Assembly (NCBI GenBank): GCA_003168295.1
Contig: PMST01000234.1
Span: 7,371 to 20,758, forward strand
Direction of reading: 5' to 3'
DNA from: Actinomycetota bacterium
Lineage (GTDB): Bacteria > Actinomycetota > Actinomycetes > Streptosporangiales > Streptosporangiaceae
Length of the DNA stretch: 13,388 nucleotides
Below, one piece after another: positions 7,227 to 13,388 of the stretch. The position numbers and the translations under genes are program-made. Every line of letters begins with the position of its first letter. Positions within the stretch are counted from its first letter, which is position 1. The notes under the pieces were generated by a model. That model had not been told where the DNA came from. It searched no databases and worked only from the letters and a program-made list of their open reading frames with translations.

Positions 7227-7242
7227 GGACCGCGAACGGTCC
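7227..7242 (+). other. Perfect intercistronic hairpin (6-bp stem, 4-base loop)
   Basis: GGACCG-CGAA-CGGTCC forms a perfect hairpin 21 bases after the epimerase stop and 35 bases before the next start. No T-run follows, so it is not a typical intrinsic terminator. It could stabilise or process the mRNA, attenuate downstream expression or be chance. Confidence 0.4.
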
Positions 7243-7277
7243 CGAATAAGGGCCATAAGTGACAGGGAAGGACAAGC

Positions 7278-8633
7278 GTGACTGGGCGCAGAATCGCGGT
7301 GATCGGCAGCGGCGTGAGCGGGCTGACGGCTGGATACATATTGTCACGCTCTGATCACGTGACGCTCTTTGAAGCCGATGACCGGTTCGGCGGTCACGCC
7401 GATACCCACCTCGTGGTGCCGCCGTCCGGACCGCCGATCAGCGTCGATACGGGCTTTATCGTCTACAACGAGCACACCTATCCGACGCTCACCAGGCTGT
7501 TCGCCGAGCTGGGAGTGGCCACCCGCGCATCGGAGATGAGCATGTCGGTCCGCTGTGCGGGCTGCGGCCTGCAGTACGCGGGCAAGCGCGGCCTGGGCGG
7601 CCTGACCGCCGGCCTGCGCCGGGGCTCAGGGCCTTACCTTCGCATGCTCGCCGAGGTACCCCGGTTCCACCGCGCCGCCCGCCGCCTGCTGGCTTCGGGG
7701 GCTTCCGGCGCTTCTGATGCCTTGGCTTCTTACGGCGCTTCCGGTGCGGGCGACGACCTTACCCTCGGTCAGTTTCTCGATGACGGCGGCTATTCCGCTT
7801 ACTTCACGACGCACTTCGCCCTCCCGCTAGTCGCCGCGGTGTGGTCGTGCCCGCCGGGCACGGCGCTCAGCTACCCGGCTCGGTACCTGTTCGCGTTCCT
7901 GGCCAACCACGGGATGCTGTCGGTGTCCAGCTCACCGCTGTGGCGGACCGTGGACGGCGGTTCCCGCCACTACGTCGAGAAGGTGCTGGAGCGGCTCCCC
8001 TCGGTCTTGGCCTCGACGCCGGTGCGCGCCGTGCACCGCTACCCGGACGGCGCCGACGTGCACGACGGCTTCGACCAGGTGCACCACTTCGACGGCGTCG
8101 TCATCGCCACCCACCCCGATCAGGCGCTGCGGCTGCTGGCCAAGCCCACCCACGCCGAGGAGGACGTGCTCGGCGCGTTCCGCTACACCCAGAACCCGGC
8201 GCTGCTGCACACCGACGCTCGCCTGCTCCCGGGCCGTCGGCGGGTGCGGGCCTCGTGGAACTACGAGCTCACCCACTGCCGTCCCGATCAGCCCGGCGCG
8301 GCCGGTCAGCCCGGCGCGGCCGGTCAGCCCGGCGCGGACCCGCGAACCCCCCGGATCAGCTACGACATGAACCGGCTGCAGAGCCTGCCCGCGGCCGAGA
8401 ACTACATCGTGACGCTCGGCGGCGAGGGCGTCGTCGACCCGGCGCGGGTCATCGACCGGATGGATTACGCGCATCCGGCCTACACCCCGGCCTCGGTCGC
8501 GGCCCAGCGGCGGCTGCCCGAGCTCAACACCGGGGTCACCGCGTTCGCCGGCGCCTATCACGGCTGGGGTTTCCACGAGGACGGCTGCCGGTCAGGCGCC
8601 GAGGCGGCCCGGGCGCTGGGAGGTACCTGGTGA
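7278..8633 (+). CDS. FAD-dependent amine-oxidase/desaturase-like protein (NAD/FAD-binding protein)
   Basis: A 451-residue flavoprotein of the amine-oxidase/phytoene-desaturase-like group found beside Cfa-type genes; M. tuberculosis Rv0449c occupies the same position. The N-terminal Rossmann motif is IGSGVSG (9-15), followed by VTLFEADDRFGGHA (29-41). Family motifs continue with VDTGFIVYNEHTYPTLTRLF, VRCAGCGLQYA, PARYLFAFLANHGML and the C-terminal FAD-contact segment GAYHGWGFHEDGCRSGAEAA. It probably performs redox chemistry on a lipid chain. In related systems FAD proteins act with the methyltransferase (BfaA in 10-methyl-branched fatty-acid synthesis), but equivalence is not shown. GTG at 7278 has GGGAAGGA upstream. 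Its TGA overlaps the next start by GTGA. Two low-complexity insertions stand out: an Ala/Ser/Gly stretch near residues 138-160, and QPGAAG repeats near 338-353. Confidence 0.88.
   Translation: MTGRRIAVIGSGVSGLTAGYILSRSDHVTLFEADDRFGGHADTHLVVPPSGPPISVDTGFIVYNEHTYPTLTRLFAELGVATRASEMSMSVRCAGCGLQYAGKRGLGGLTAGLRRGSGPYLRMLAEVPRFHRAARRLLASGASGASDALASYGASGAGDDLTLGQFLDDGGYSAYFTTHFALPLVAAVWSCPPGTALSYPARYLFAFLANHGMLSVSSSPLWRTVDGGSRHYVEKVLERLPSVLASTPVRAVHRYPDGADVHDGFDQVHHFDGVVIATHPDQALRLLAKPTHAEEDVLGAFRYTQNPALLHTDARLLPGRRRVRASWNYELTHCRPDQPGAAGQPGAAGQPGADPRTPRISYDMNRLQSLPAAENYIVTLGGEGVVDPARVIDRMDYAHPAYTPASVAAQRRLPELNTGVTAFAGAYHGWGFHEDGCRSGAEAARALGGTW
8289..8337 (+). repeat. 18-bp in-frame tandem repeat (QPGAAG)
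   Basis: Two full copies of CAGCCCGGCGCGGCCGGT (8289-8306 and 8307-8324) plus a partial third encode QPGAAGQPGAAGQPGA within the FAD protein, between the conserved LTHCRPD and RISYDMN segments. It is probably a surface loop expanded by slippage and frame-neutral. Confidence 0.85.
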
Positions 8634-9370
8634 CCCCCGCCATCGCCGGGGCCGCGCTCTATCGGTGCACGATCACGCACGTCCGGACCGCGCCGCTGCG
8701 CAACGTGTTCACCTACCGCAGCTACCAGTGGCTGGTCGACCTGGACCGGCTGCCCCGGCTAGGCCCGGGACTGCGGCTGCTGGCCCGCTTCGACGCCCGT
8801 GATCATCTCGGTGACCCGCGGCGCGGCATCCGGGAGAACCTCGACCACTTCCTCGCCGAGCGCGGCGTCGACACCGGCGGCGGCCGGGTCATGATGCTGG
8901 CGAACGCGCGGGTGTTCGGCTACGTGTTCAACCCGCTGACGGTCTACTGGTGCCACCGGGCCGACGGCACGCTGGCCTGCGTGGTGGCCGAGGTGCATAA
9001 CACCTACGGTCAGCGGCACGCCTACCTGCTGCACACCGACGACCGCGGCCGGGCCCAGGTGCCGAAGGAGTTCTACGTCTCGCCGTTCTACCCGGTCGAC
9101 GGCCGGTACCGGATGAGCCTGCCCGAACCGGGTTCCCGTCTCGCGCTCAGCATCGTGCTCGGCCGTCCGGACGGGCACTCGTTCACCGCCAGCGTCCGCG
9201 GTCGCGGCGTTCCGGCCACTGGCCGGGCACTGCTGGCCAGTGCCGTTCGGCATCCCTGGTCTACGGCGGCGGTGTCCGGCCGGATCCGGTGGCAGGGCAT
9301 CAAGCTTTACCTCCGCGGGCTACGGGTAGCACCGCGGCCCGCTCATCTACCCCAGGAGGGGGTTCAGTGA
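8630..9370 (+). CDS. DUF1365 family protein
   Basis: A 246-residue member of DUF1365, a family of unknown biochemical function found almost always between an FAD amine-oxidase-like gene and a Cfa-type methyltransferase gene (Rv0448c in M. tuberculosis; similar order in the RpoE/ChrR singlet-oxygen regulon of Rhodobacter). Family signatures are ITHVRTAPLRNVFTYRSY (~15-32), NARVFGYVFNPLTVYWCH (92-109), EVHNTYGQRHAYLL (121-134) and KEFYVSPFYPVDGRY (146-160). No transmembrane segment or signal peptide is evident. The GTG start at 8630 shares GTGA with the previous stop and has GGGAGGT at 8618-8624. Its own TGA overlaps the next GTG. The frame is open far upstream inside the FAD gene, but that part is antisense-quality filler without homology. 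Its strict neighbourhood suggests a partner, lipid-binding or accessory enzyme role in acyl-chain modification. Confidence 0.9.
   Translation: MTPAIAGAALYRCTITHVRTAPLRNVFTYRSYQWLVDLDRLPRLGPGLRLLARFDARDHLGDPRRGIRENLDHFLAERGVDTGGGRVMMLANARVFGYVFNPLTVYWCHRADGTLACVVAEVHNTYGQRHAYLLHTDDRGRAQVPKEFYVSPFYPVDGRYRMSLPEPGSRLALSIVLGRPDGHSFTASVRGRGVPATGRALLASAVRHPWSTAAVSGRIRWQGIKLYLRGLRVAPRPAHLPQEGVQ
9354..9360 (+). promoter_or_regulatory. Strong Shine-Dalgarno for the first methyltransferase
   Basis: AGGAGGG lies six bases before GTG 9367, inside the 3' end of the DUF1365 gene. It decides the start against an in-frame ATG at 9289 that would lie deep within the preceding gene. Confidence 0.75.
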
Positions 9371-10638
9371 CCACCGTGAGCACGCAGCACGCCACGCCCC
9401 GCACCATCGACGCCACCCGGTGGCCCGATGTGGCCGCGGCCACCGGTTCGTCCGTGCGGGCGCACATCGCGCGGGCCCTGTTCACCGCCGGGGTGGCCAA
9501 GCTGCCGCTGCGGGTCCGTTTTCCGGACGGAAAGCTGATCGGCGGGGGTTCACCGGCCGCCCCGGTCATGGTCCTGAACCGGCCCAGGGATTTCTTCCGC
9601 CGCTTCGGCGCCTCCGGCCTGATCGGCTTCGGCGAGTCGTACATGGCCGGCGACTGGGACTGCGCCGACCTGACCGGGCTGCTCACCGTCTTCGCCGCCA
9701 ACGTGGGCGATCTCGTGCCACCCTGGCAGCAGCGGCTGCGCCAGCTCGCGGTGCGTAAGCAGCCGCCGGATGACGCGCAGACCCGAGAAGGCGCGCGCCG
9801 GAACATCGGCCGGCACTATGACCTATCGAACGACCTGTTCGCGCTGTTCCTCGACGAGACCATGACCTACTCCTCGGCATTGTTCGACACCGGGCCCGAC
9901 GGCACGCCGATCGCGTCCGCGGACCTGCTCGGACAGGCTCAGCACCGCAAGATCGACCACCTGCTGGACCAGGCTGGGGTGGGCCCGGGCTGCCGGCTGC
10001 TCGAGATCGGCACCGGCTGGGGGGAACTGGCTATCCGGGCCGCGCAACGCGGCGCCAGCGTGGTCACGATCACGCTCTCGAAGGAACAGCAGGCGCTCGC
10101 CGTCCGCCGGGTGGCGGAGGCCGGGCTGGCCGGCCAGGTCAGCGTGGAACTACGTGACTACCGCGACATCGACGGGAAGTTCGACGCGATCTGCTCGGTC
10201 GAGATGCTCGAGGCCGTCGGCGAGCGCTACTGGGACGGCTATTTCACCGCGCTCGACCAGCACCTGGCGCCCGGCGGCCGGATCGCGCTCCAGACGATCA
10301 CGATGGCGCACGACCGGATGCTGGCCACCCGCCACACCTACACCTGGATACACAAGTACATATTTCCTGGCGGCCTGCTTCCCTCCGTCACCGCGATCGA
10401 GAACAGCCTGACCAGCGCCACCCGGCTGCGGATCACGGCCCGCGAGGACCTCGGTGCGCACTACGCGGATACGCTGAAGATCTGGCGGGACCGGTTCTGC
10501 GCGCACTCCGACGAGGTCGGCCGCCTCGGCTTCGACGAGGTGTTCCACCGCATGTGGACCTTTTACCTGAGCTACTCAGAGGCAGGCTTCCGCGCCGGCT
10601 ACATCGGCGTCAGCCAGCTCACCCTGGGCCGGATATGA
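9367..10638 (+). CDS. Cfa-family SAM-dependent fatty-acid methyltransferase (UfaA1/UfaM-like)
   Basis: A 423-residue class I SAM methyltransferase of the cyclopropane-fatty-acid synthase family, acting on double bonds of phospholipid acyl chains at the membrane surface. The SAM-binding motif is LLEIGTGWGE (211-220). Other family motifs are RRNIGRHYDLSNDLFALFLD, SVEMLEAVG (277-285), WIHKYIFPGGLLPS (327-340) and YADTLKIWRDRF (366-377). By motif alignment to E. coli Cfa, Glu239 and Tyr317 are kept (E282, Y366), but Cys139 becomes Ser170 and His266 becomes Gln309. Loss of that His is what I would expect of enzymes making methyl or methylene branches (UfaA1, tuberculostearate; UfaM, furan fatty acids) rather than cyclopropanes. 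Size and position match M. tuberculosis Rv0447c. Start and stop overlap both neighbours (GTGA, ATGA). The substrate is probably oleoyl or vaccenoyl phospholipid, by inference. Confidence 0.9.
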   Translation: MTTVSTQHATPRTIDATRWPDVAAATGSSVRAHIARALFTAGVAKLPLRVRFPDGKLIGGGSPAAPVMVLNRPRDFFRRFGASGLIGFGESYMAGDWDCADLTGLLTVFAANVGDLVPPWQQRLRQLAVRKQPPDDAQTREGARRNIGRHYDLSNDLFALFLDETMTYSSALFDTGPDGTPIASADLLGQAQHRKIDHLLDQAGVGPGCRLLEIGTGWGELAIRAAQRGASVVTITLSKEQQALAVRRVAEAGLAGQVSVELRDYRDIDGKFDAICSVEMLEAVGERYWDGYFTALDQHLAPGGRIALQTITMAHDRMLATRHTYTWIHKYIFPGGLLPSVTAIENSLTSATRLRITAREDLGAHYADTLKIWRDRFCAHSDEVGRLGFDEVFHRMWTFYLSYSEAGFRAGYIGVSQLTLGRI

Positions 10639-11945
10639 ACCGCCGCCCGGCCCGCAAGCCGGCCGCCAAGGACGAAGGCGTCGCCCAGGTCATCGCGGCC
10701 CTGCTGGCCGAACACGCCGACCTCGACCTGCCCGTCCGCCTTCGCGCCTGGGACGGCAGCGAAGCGGGGCCCGCGGGAACCCCGGTGGTCGTGATCCGCT
10801 CCGCGCAGGCGCTGCGCCGCATCCTGTGGCGTCCGGGCGAGCTTGGCCTGGCCCGCGCCTACATCAGCGGCGACCTCGACGTGGAGGGGGACCTCACCGA
10901 GGGCCTGCGCCGGGTGCTGGCCGCGATCAGGGAGAAAAGTACCCCAGAACGCAAAGCCATTCCCGGAACTGGAACCGTCCAGACCGCCCTGGCCTGGACG
11001 CCCGCCGCCCTGGCCGCGGCCCGCGCGGCGCTCCGGCTCAAGGTCCTCGGCCCGCCGTGGTCCCCGCCGCCCCCGCCCGGCTGCGAGATCCGGGTCAGCG
11101 GCCGCCTGCACAGCCGGGCCCGTGACCAGGCCGTGATCGCGGGCCACTACGACGTGCCCGCGGCCTTCTACCAGCTGATTCTCGACCCGAACATGGCTTA
11201 CTCCTGCGCCTACTACCCCGACGGCCAACCCGAGGTCACGCTGGCCGGCGCGCAGCGCGCCAAGCTGGAGATGATCTGCCGCAAGCTCGCCCTGGAACCA
11301 GGCCAGAAGCTGCTTGACATGGGCTGCGGCTGGGGTTCGCTGACCGTGCACGCGGCCCGCGATCACCACTCCCAGGTGACCGCGGTCACCTTGTCCGGCG
11401 AGCAGGGTGGCTACGTCCGGCAGCGGGTCCGCGGCCTGGGCCTGGCGGACCGCGCCGAGGTCAGGATCCAGGACTACCGGGACGCCGGCGGCGGCCCCTA
11501 CGACGCGATCGCGTCGGTGGAAATGGGCGAGCACGTCGGCGCCGCGAACTATCCGCGGTTCTGCGCGGAGCTGCGCCGGCTGCTGCGGCCGGGCGGCCGG
11601 CTGCTCATCCAGCAGATGTCCCGGGGGTCGCGCGCTCCTGGCGGCGGCCCGTTCATCGAGTCCTACATCGCGGCCGACATGACCATGCGCCCGGTGGGGG
11701 AGACGGTGCGGCTGATCGAGAAGGCCGGCTTCGAGGTCATCGGCGTGCAGGCGATGCGCGAACACTACGTCCGCACCATCCGGGCCTGGCTGGAGAACTT
11801 CGAGAAGAACCTGCCGGCCATCCAAGACATTCTCAGCGAGGAGCAGATCCTCCTCTGGCGGCTGTACCTGGCCGGCGGCGCGCTGGCCTTCGAAGAGGGC
11901 CGGATGGGCGTCGACCAGATCCTCGCGGTCAGGCCCGACCGGTGA
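10635..11945 (+). CDS. Second, divergent Cfa-family SAM-dependent methyltransferase
   Basis: A 436-residue paralogue of the preceding enzyme but clearly diverged. It has the SAM motif LLDMGCGWGS (226-235), HYDVPAAFYQLILDPNMAYSC split over ~171-191, SVEMGEHVG (294-302), and EHYVRTIRAWLENF (376-389). Against E. coli Cfa it keeps the Cys (C191), Glu (E299) and Tyr (Y378), but has Gln326 for His266 and Met328 for Ile268, and lacks the KYIFPGG segment, with an unusual ESYIAADMTMRPVGET instead. The N-terminal ~140 residues hold the family's degenerate lipid-facing domain (RILWRPGELGLARAYISGD) plus a Pro-rich linker (PPWSPPPPPG). It probably alkylates a different substrate or performs a second methylation on the product of its neighbour. 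It starts at the ATG of ATGA overlapping the first methyltransferase stop and ends in GTGA with the DUF1295 gene, so it is presumably translated by coupling; its own ribosome site is weak. Confidence 0.88.
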   Translation: MNRRPARKPAAKDEGVAQVIAALLAEHADLDLPVRLRAWDGSEAGPAGTPVVVIRSAQALRRILWRPGELGLARAYISGDLDVEGDLTEGLRRVLAAIREKSTPERKAIPGTGTVQTALAWTPAALAAARAALRLKVLGPPWSPPPPPGCEIRVSGRLHSRARDQAVIAGHYDVPAAFYQLILDPNMAYSCAYYPDGQPEVTLAGAQRAKLEMICRKLALEPGQKLLDMGCGWGSLTVHAARDHHSQVTAVTLSGEQGGYVRQRVRGLGLADRAEVRIQDYRDAGGGPYDAIASVEMGEHVGAANYPRFCAELRRLLRPGGRLLIQQMSRGSRAPGGGPFIESYIAADMTMRPVGETVRLIEKAGFEVIGVQAMREHYVRTIRAWLENFEKNLPAIQDILSEEQILLWRLYLAGGALAFEEGRMGVDQILAVRPDR

Positions 11946-12775
11946 GCGGCCTGCCCGCCGGGCCGTTCGCCGTCACGCTAGTCGCCACGGCGGCCGCGCT
12001 GCTGGTGATGATGGCGGTGACCTTCGCGGTGGCGCTGAAGGCGGGCAAGCACAGCGTGGTGGACACCGCGTGGGGCATCGGCATCGCCGTGGTGGCCACG
12101 GTCGCCCTGGTCAGCTCGCTCGGGTACGGCCAGCCCGCGCGCCGCTACATCCTGGTCGCCGCGGCGGTCATCTGGGGGCTGCGGCTGGCCGTCTACATCG
12201 GCTCGCGCAACCGCGGCAAGCCCGAGGACCCGCGCTACCGTGACCTGCTCAGCAAGGCCAAGGGCGACAAGAACCTCTACGCGCTGCGGACCGTCTACCT
12301 GCTCCAGGCGCTGATCTTGTGGGTGGCCTGCCTGCCCATCCAGGCGGGCATGCTCGAGCGGGCGCCGGCCGGCCCGCTCACCGTCATCGGCGCGGTCGTG
12401 TTCGGCGGCGGTTTCGTCTTCGAGTCCGTCGGCGACTGGCAGCTGGCCCGGTTCAAGGCCGATCCGGCGCACCGGGGCATGATCATGGACCGTGGCCTGT
12501 GGCGGTACACCCGTCACCCCAACTACTTCGGCGACTTCTGCATGTGGTGGGGCCTGTTCCTGATCAGCCTCGGCTCCTGGGCCGAGGTGGCGACCATCGT
12601 CGGGCCGCTGCTGATGACCTTCCTGCTGACCCGCGGGTCAGGCCAGGCTCTCACCGAACGCCGGATGGCCGACCGCCCCCAGTACGCCGACTACGTCGCG
12701 CGGACCAGCGGCTTCTTCCCGCTACCCCCGAAAAGGAACGTCCCGAAAAGGAACGTCCCCAAAAGGGCTCGGTGA
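11942..12775 (+). CDS. DUF1295 family membrane protein (steroid 5-alpha-reductase/ICMT-like)
   Basis: A 277-residue polytopic membrane protein. Hydrophobic segments lie at about residues 10-32, 40-62, 70-85, 118-138, 145-162 and 200-225. The hallmark is near the C-terminus: GLWRYTRHPNYFGDFCMWWG, then ERRMADRPQYADYVARTSGF and FPLPP, as in DUF1295 and the related steroid-5-alpha-reductase/isoprenylcysteine methyltransferase fold, which binds NADPH or SAM there. M. tuberculosis Rv0446c, beside ufaA1, is the positional counterpart. A plausible job is NADPH-dependent reduction of a methylene or unsaturated acyl intermediate at the membrane, but no substrate is established. GTG 11942 overlaps the previous stop by four bases. 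The last ~14 residues (KRNVPKRNVPKRAR) come from a 15-bp repeat and give a positively charged cytosolic tail. It is the last gene of the operon; no clear intrinsic terminator follows. Confidence 0.88.
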   Translation: MSGLPAGPFAVTLVATAAALLVMMAVTFAVALKAGKHSVVDTAWGIGIAVVATVALVSSLGYGQPARRYILVAAAVIWGLRLAVYIGSRNRGKPEDPRYRDLLSKAKGDKNLYALRTVYLLQALILWVACLPIQAGMLERAPAGPLTVIGAVVFGGGFVFESVGDWQLARFKADPAHRGMIMDRGLWRYTRHPNYFGDFCMWWGLFLISLGSWAEVATIVGPLLMTFLLTRGSGQALTERRMADRPQYADYVARTSGFFPLPPKRNVPKRNVPKRAR

Positions 12776-12799
12776 CCTCAGACCTCGGTGACCTCAGAC
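12728..12799. repeat. Two adjacent short tandem repeats at the convergent operon end
   Basis: A 15-bp unit CCGAAAAGGAACGTC occurs at 12728-12742 and 12743-12757 with a decayed third copy, encoding the repeated KRNVP tail. Directly after it a perfect 16-bp duplication, CTCGGTGACCTCAGAC, occupies 12768-12783 and 12784-12799. The first copy carries the DUF1295 stop (TGA 12773-12775) and the second carries, on the minus strand, the stop of the DUF1722 gene (12796-12794). Confidence 0.85.
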
Positions 12800-13388
12800 G
12801 GAATGCCGCAGGCGCAGGGCGCCGGGGAACGGCCGCAGGTACGTCTGCGAGGCCAGCCAGGGCAGCTTCCCGCCGCTGGCGTAGTGGGCCAGCAGCGCGA
12901 CCGGGACGCTGAGCGGCTCCTCGCCCCGCCGGTAGGCGTCGATCCGGCCCACCAGATCCTCCCGCCGGGCTCGGTCGAGCTCCCGGCCGATCCGGCTGTA
13001 CGCGTGCAGCAGCGCGTTGGCGTGGCGGCCCCTGGTGGCCGGGCTCGCCATCGCCGCCAGGAACACGTCCCGGTAGGCCGCGGCGGTCGATTCGCGTGGC
13101 GCACTTCCGGCCGCGGCCACGATCCGGCCCGCGGGCCGGTAGCGCGCCGGGTCGTGCGCCAGCAGCTGCAGCTTGTGCCCGGCGTGGAACTCGACCAGCT
13201 GCCGCGGTTCCCAAGGCCCGCCGAGCAAGGCCCGGAGCCGCGCGGCGGCGAAAATCCGCTCGGTGAACGCCTCCCGCAGCCCCGGGTCGTTCAGCCGCCC
13301 CTCGTCCTCGGCGGCCAGCAGCGGGAACCGGTCAAGCACCCGCCCGGCATACAGGCCGCGGCCCCCATGGTCGGCAGGCGCCTGATGG
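12794..13388 (-). CDS. DUF523-DUF1722 fusion protein, 5'-truncated (YbbK/YbgA-like)
   Basis: About 198 C-terminal residues are visible; the frame runs open through the right edge, so the start lies outside. The first ~35 visible residues (DHGGRGLYAGRVLDRFPLL, then the EDEGRLNDP and FTERIFA segments) match the end of a DUF523 domain. The rest is DUF1722: FHAGHKLQLLAHDPARYRP, HANALLHAYSRIGREL, YRRGEEPLSVPVALLAHYA and QTYLRPFPGALRLR. The molecular function of both domains is not established. E. coli ybgA (DUF1722) lies next to the photolyase gene phrB, and DUF523-DUF1722 fusions occur in light- and oxidative-stress clusters, which fits the LitR-like regulator here. A GTG at 13339 is internal, not the start. 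The gene is convergent with the lipid operon, with 18 bases between the stops. Confidence 0.87.
   Translation of the reverse strand, partial: HQAPADHGGRGLYAGRVLDRFPLLAAEDEGRLNDPGLREAFTERIFAAARLRALLGGPWEPRQLVEFHAGHKLQLLAHDPARYRPAGRIVAAAGSAPRESTAAAYRDVFLAAMASPATRGRHANALLHAYSRIGRELDRARREDLVGRIDAYRRGEEPLSVPVALLAHYASGGKLPWLASQTYLRPFPGALRLRHSV

Noticed and set aside
6408..7262. 284-codon plus-strand open frame inside the epimerase gene
   Set aside because: Out-of-frame reading of the TIGR01777 domain, rich in Arg/Pro/Gly, typical of high-GC shadow frames.
7841..8629. Long upstream extension of the DUF1365 frame inside the FAD gene
   Set aside because: The extension is Arg/Ala-rich shadow sequence; DUF1365 homology starts right after the GTG at 8630, which has a good ribosome site.
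10599..11825. 408-codon minus-strand open frame opposite the second methyltransferase
   Set aside because: It is an antisense shadow of a gene with intact SAM-methyltransferase motifs; its own translation shows no recognisable family.
9367..11945. Calling the two methyltransferases plain cyclopropane-fatty-acid synthases
   Set aside because: Both have Gln where the E. coli catalytic His266 aligns, and the neighbourhood matches UfaA1/UfaM-type loci, so a methyl-branched or furan-type product is more likely.

Overview
The window is very GC-rich chromosomal DNA with strong GC bias at third codon positions, many GTG starts, long antisense open frames and an F420-type luciferase-like oxidoreductase. 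Together these point to an actinobacterium of the Streptomyces/Streptosporangium/Mycobacterium breadth; I cannot place it to genus. No tRNA, rRNA, CRISPR array, transposase or origin is visible.

Left part (1-4869). The 3' two thirds of a glycerol-3-phosphate dehydrogenase gene (glpD) enters from the left edge. Convergent to it is a large minus-strand gene for a STAND-type protein: DUF4062 (TIR-like) domain, NB-ARC NTPase, then six 42-residue TPRs encoded by an exact 126-bp tandem repeat. Between the two stops, on the minus strand but in another frame, lies a short coding-like stretch that may be a frameshifted tail or gene remnant. A divergent 178-bp gap leads to an F420-dependent LLM-class oxidoreductase gene, whose proline-rich 3' end overlaps the 3' end of the next, oppositely oriented gene.

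Centre and right (4787-12775). A MerR-family regulator with a B12-binding light-sensor module (LitR/CarH type, intact W-x9-EH motif) is transcribed leftwards. A 206-bp gap holding an AT-rich island with helically spaced direct repeats separates it from a rightward operon of six genes: SRPBCC-TIGR01777 epimerase, FAD-dependent amine-oxidase-like protein, DUF1365 protein, two different Cfa-type SAM methyltransferases, and a DUF1295 membrane protein. The last five are linked by 4-base GTGA/ATGA overlaps, so they are probably translated as a coupled unit. The order FAD oxidoreductase-DUF1365-Cfa-DUF1295 matches what I recall of the M. tuberculosis Rv0449c-Rv0446c block (ufaA1 region, next to sigK). 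Here the presumed control is a cobalamin photoreceptor rather than a sigma/anti-sigma pair, and a second methyltransferase is inserted.

Right edge (12794-13388). A convergent, 5'-truncated DUF523-DUF1722 (YbbK/YbgA-like) gene runs off the window. In other bacteria this family sits with photolyase, which fits a light-response locus.

Overall inference: the centre is a light-controlled (B12/LitR) membrane-lipid modification locus in which unsaturated phospholipid acyl chains are methylated, and perhaps oxidised or reduced further, as protection from light and singlet oxygen. The two methyltransferases both lack the catalytic His of true cyclopropane synthases, so the product is more likely a methyl-branched, methylene or furan-type fatty acid than a cyclopropane. 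That product is the main unknown here.
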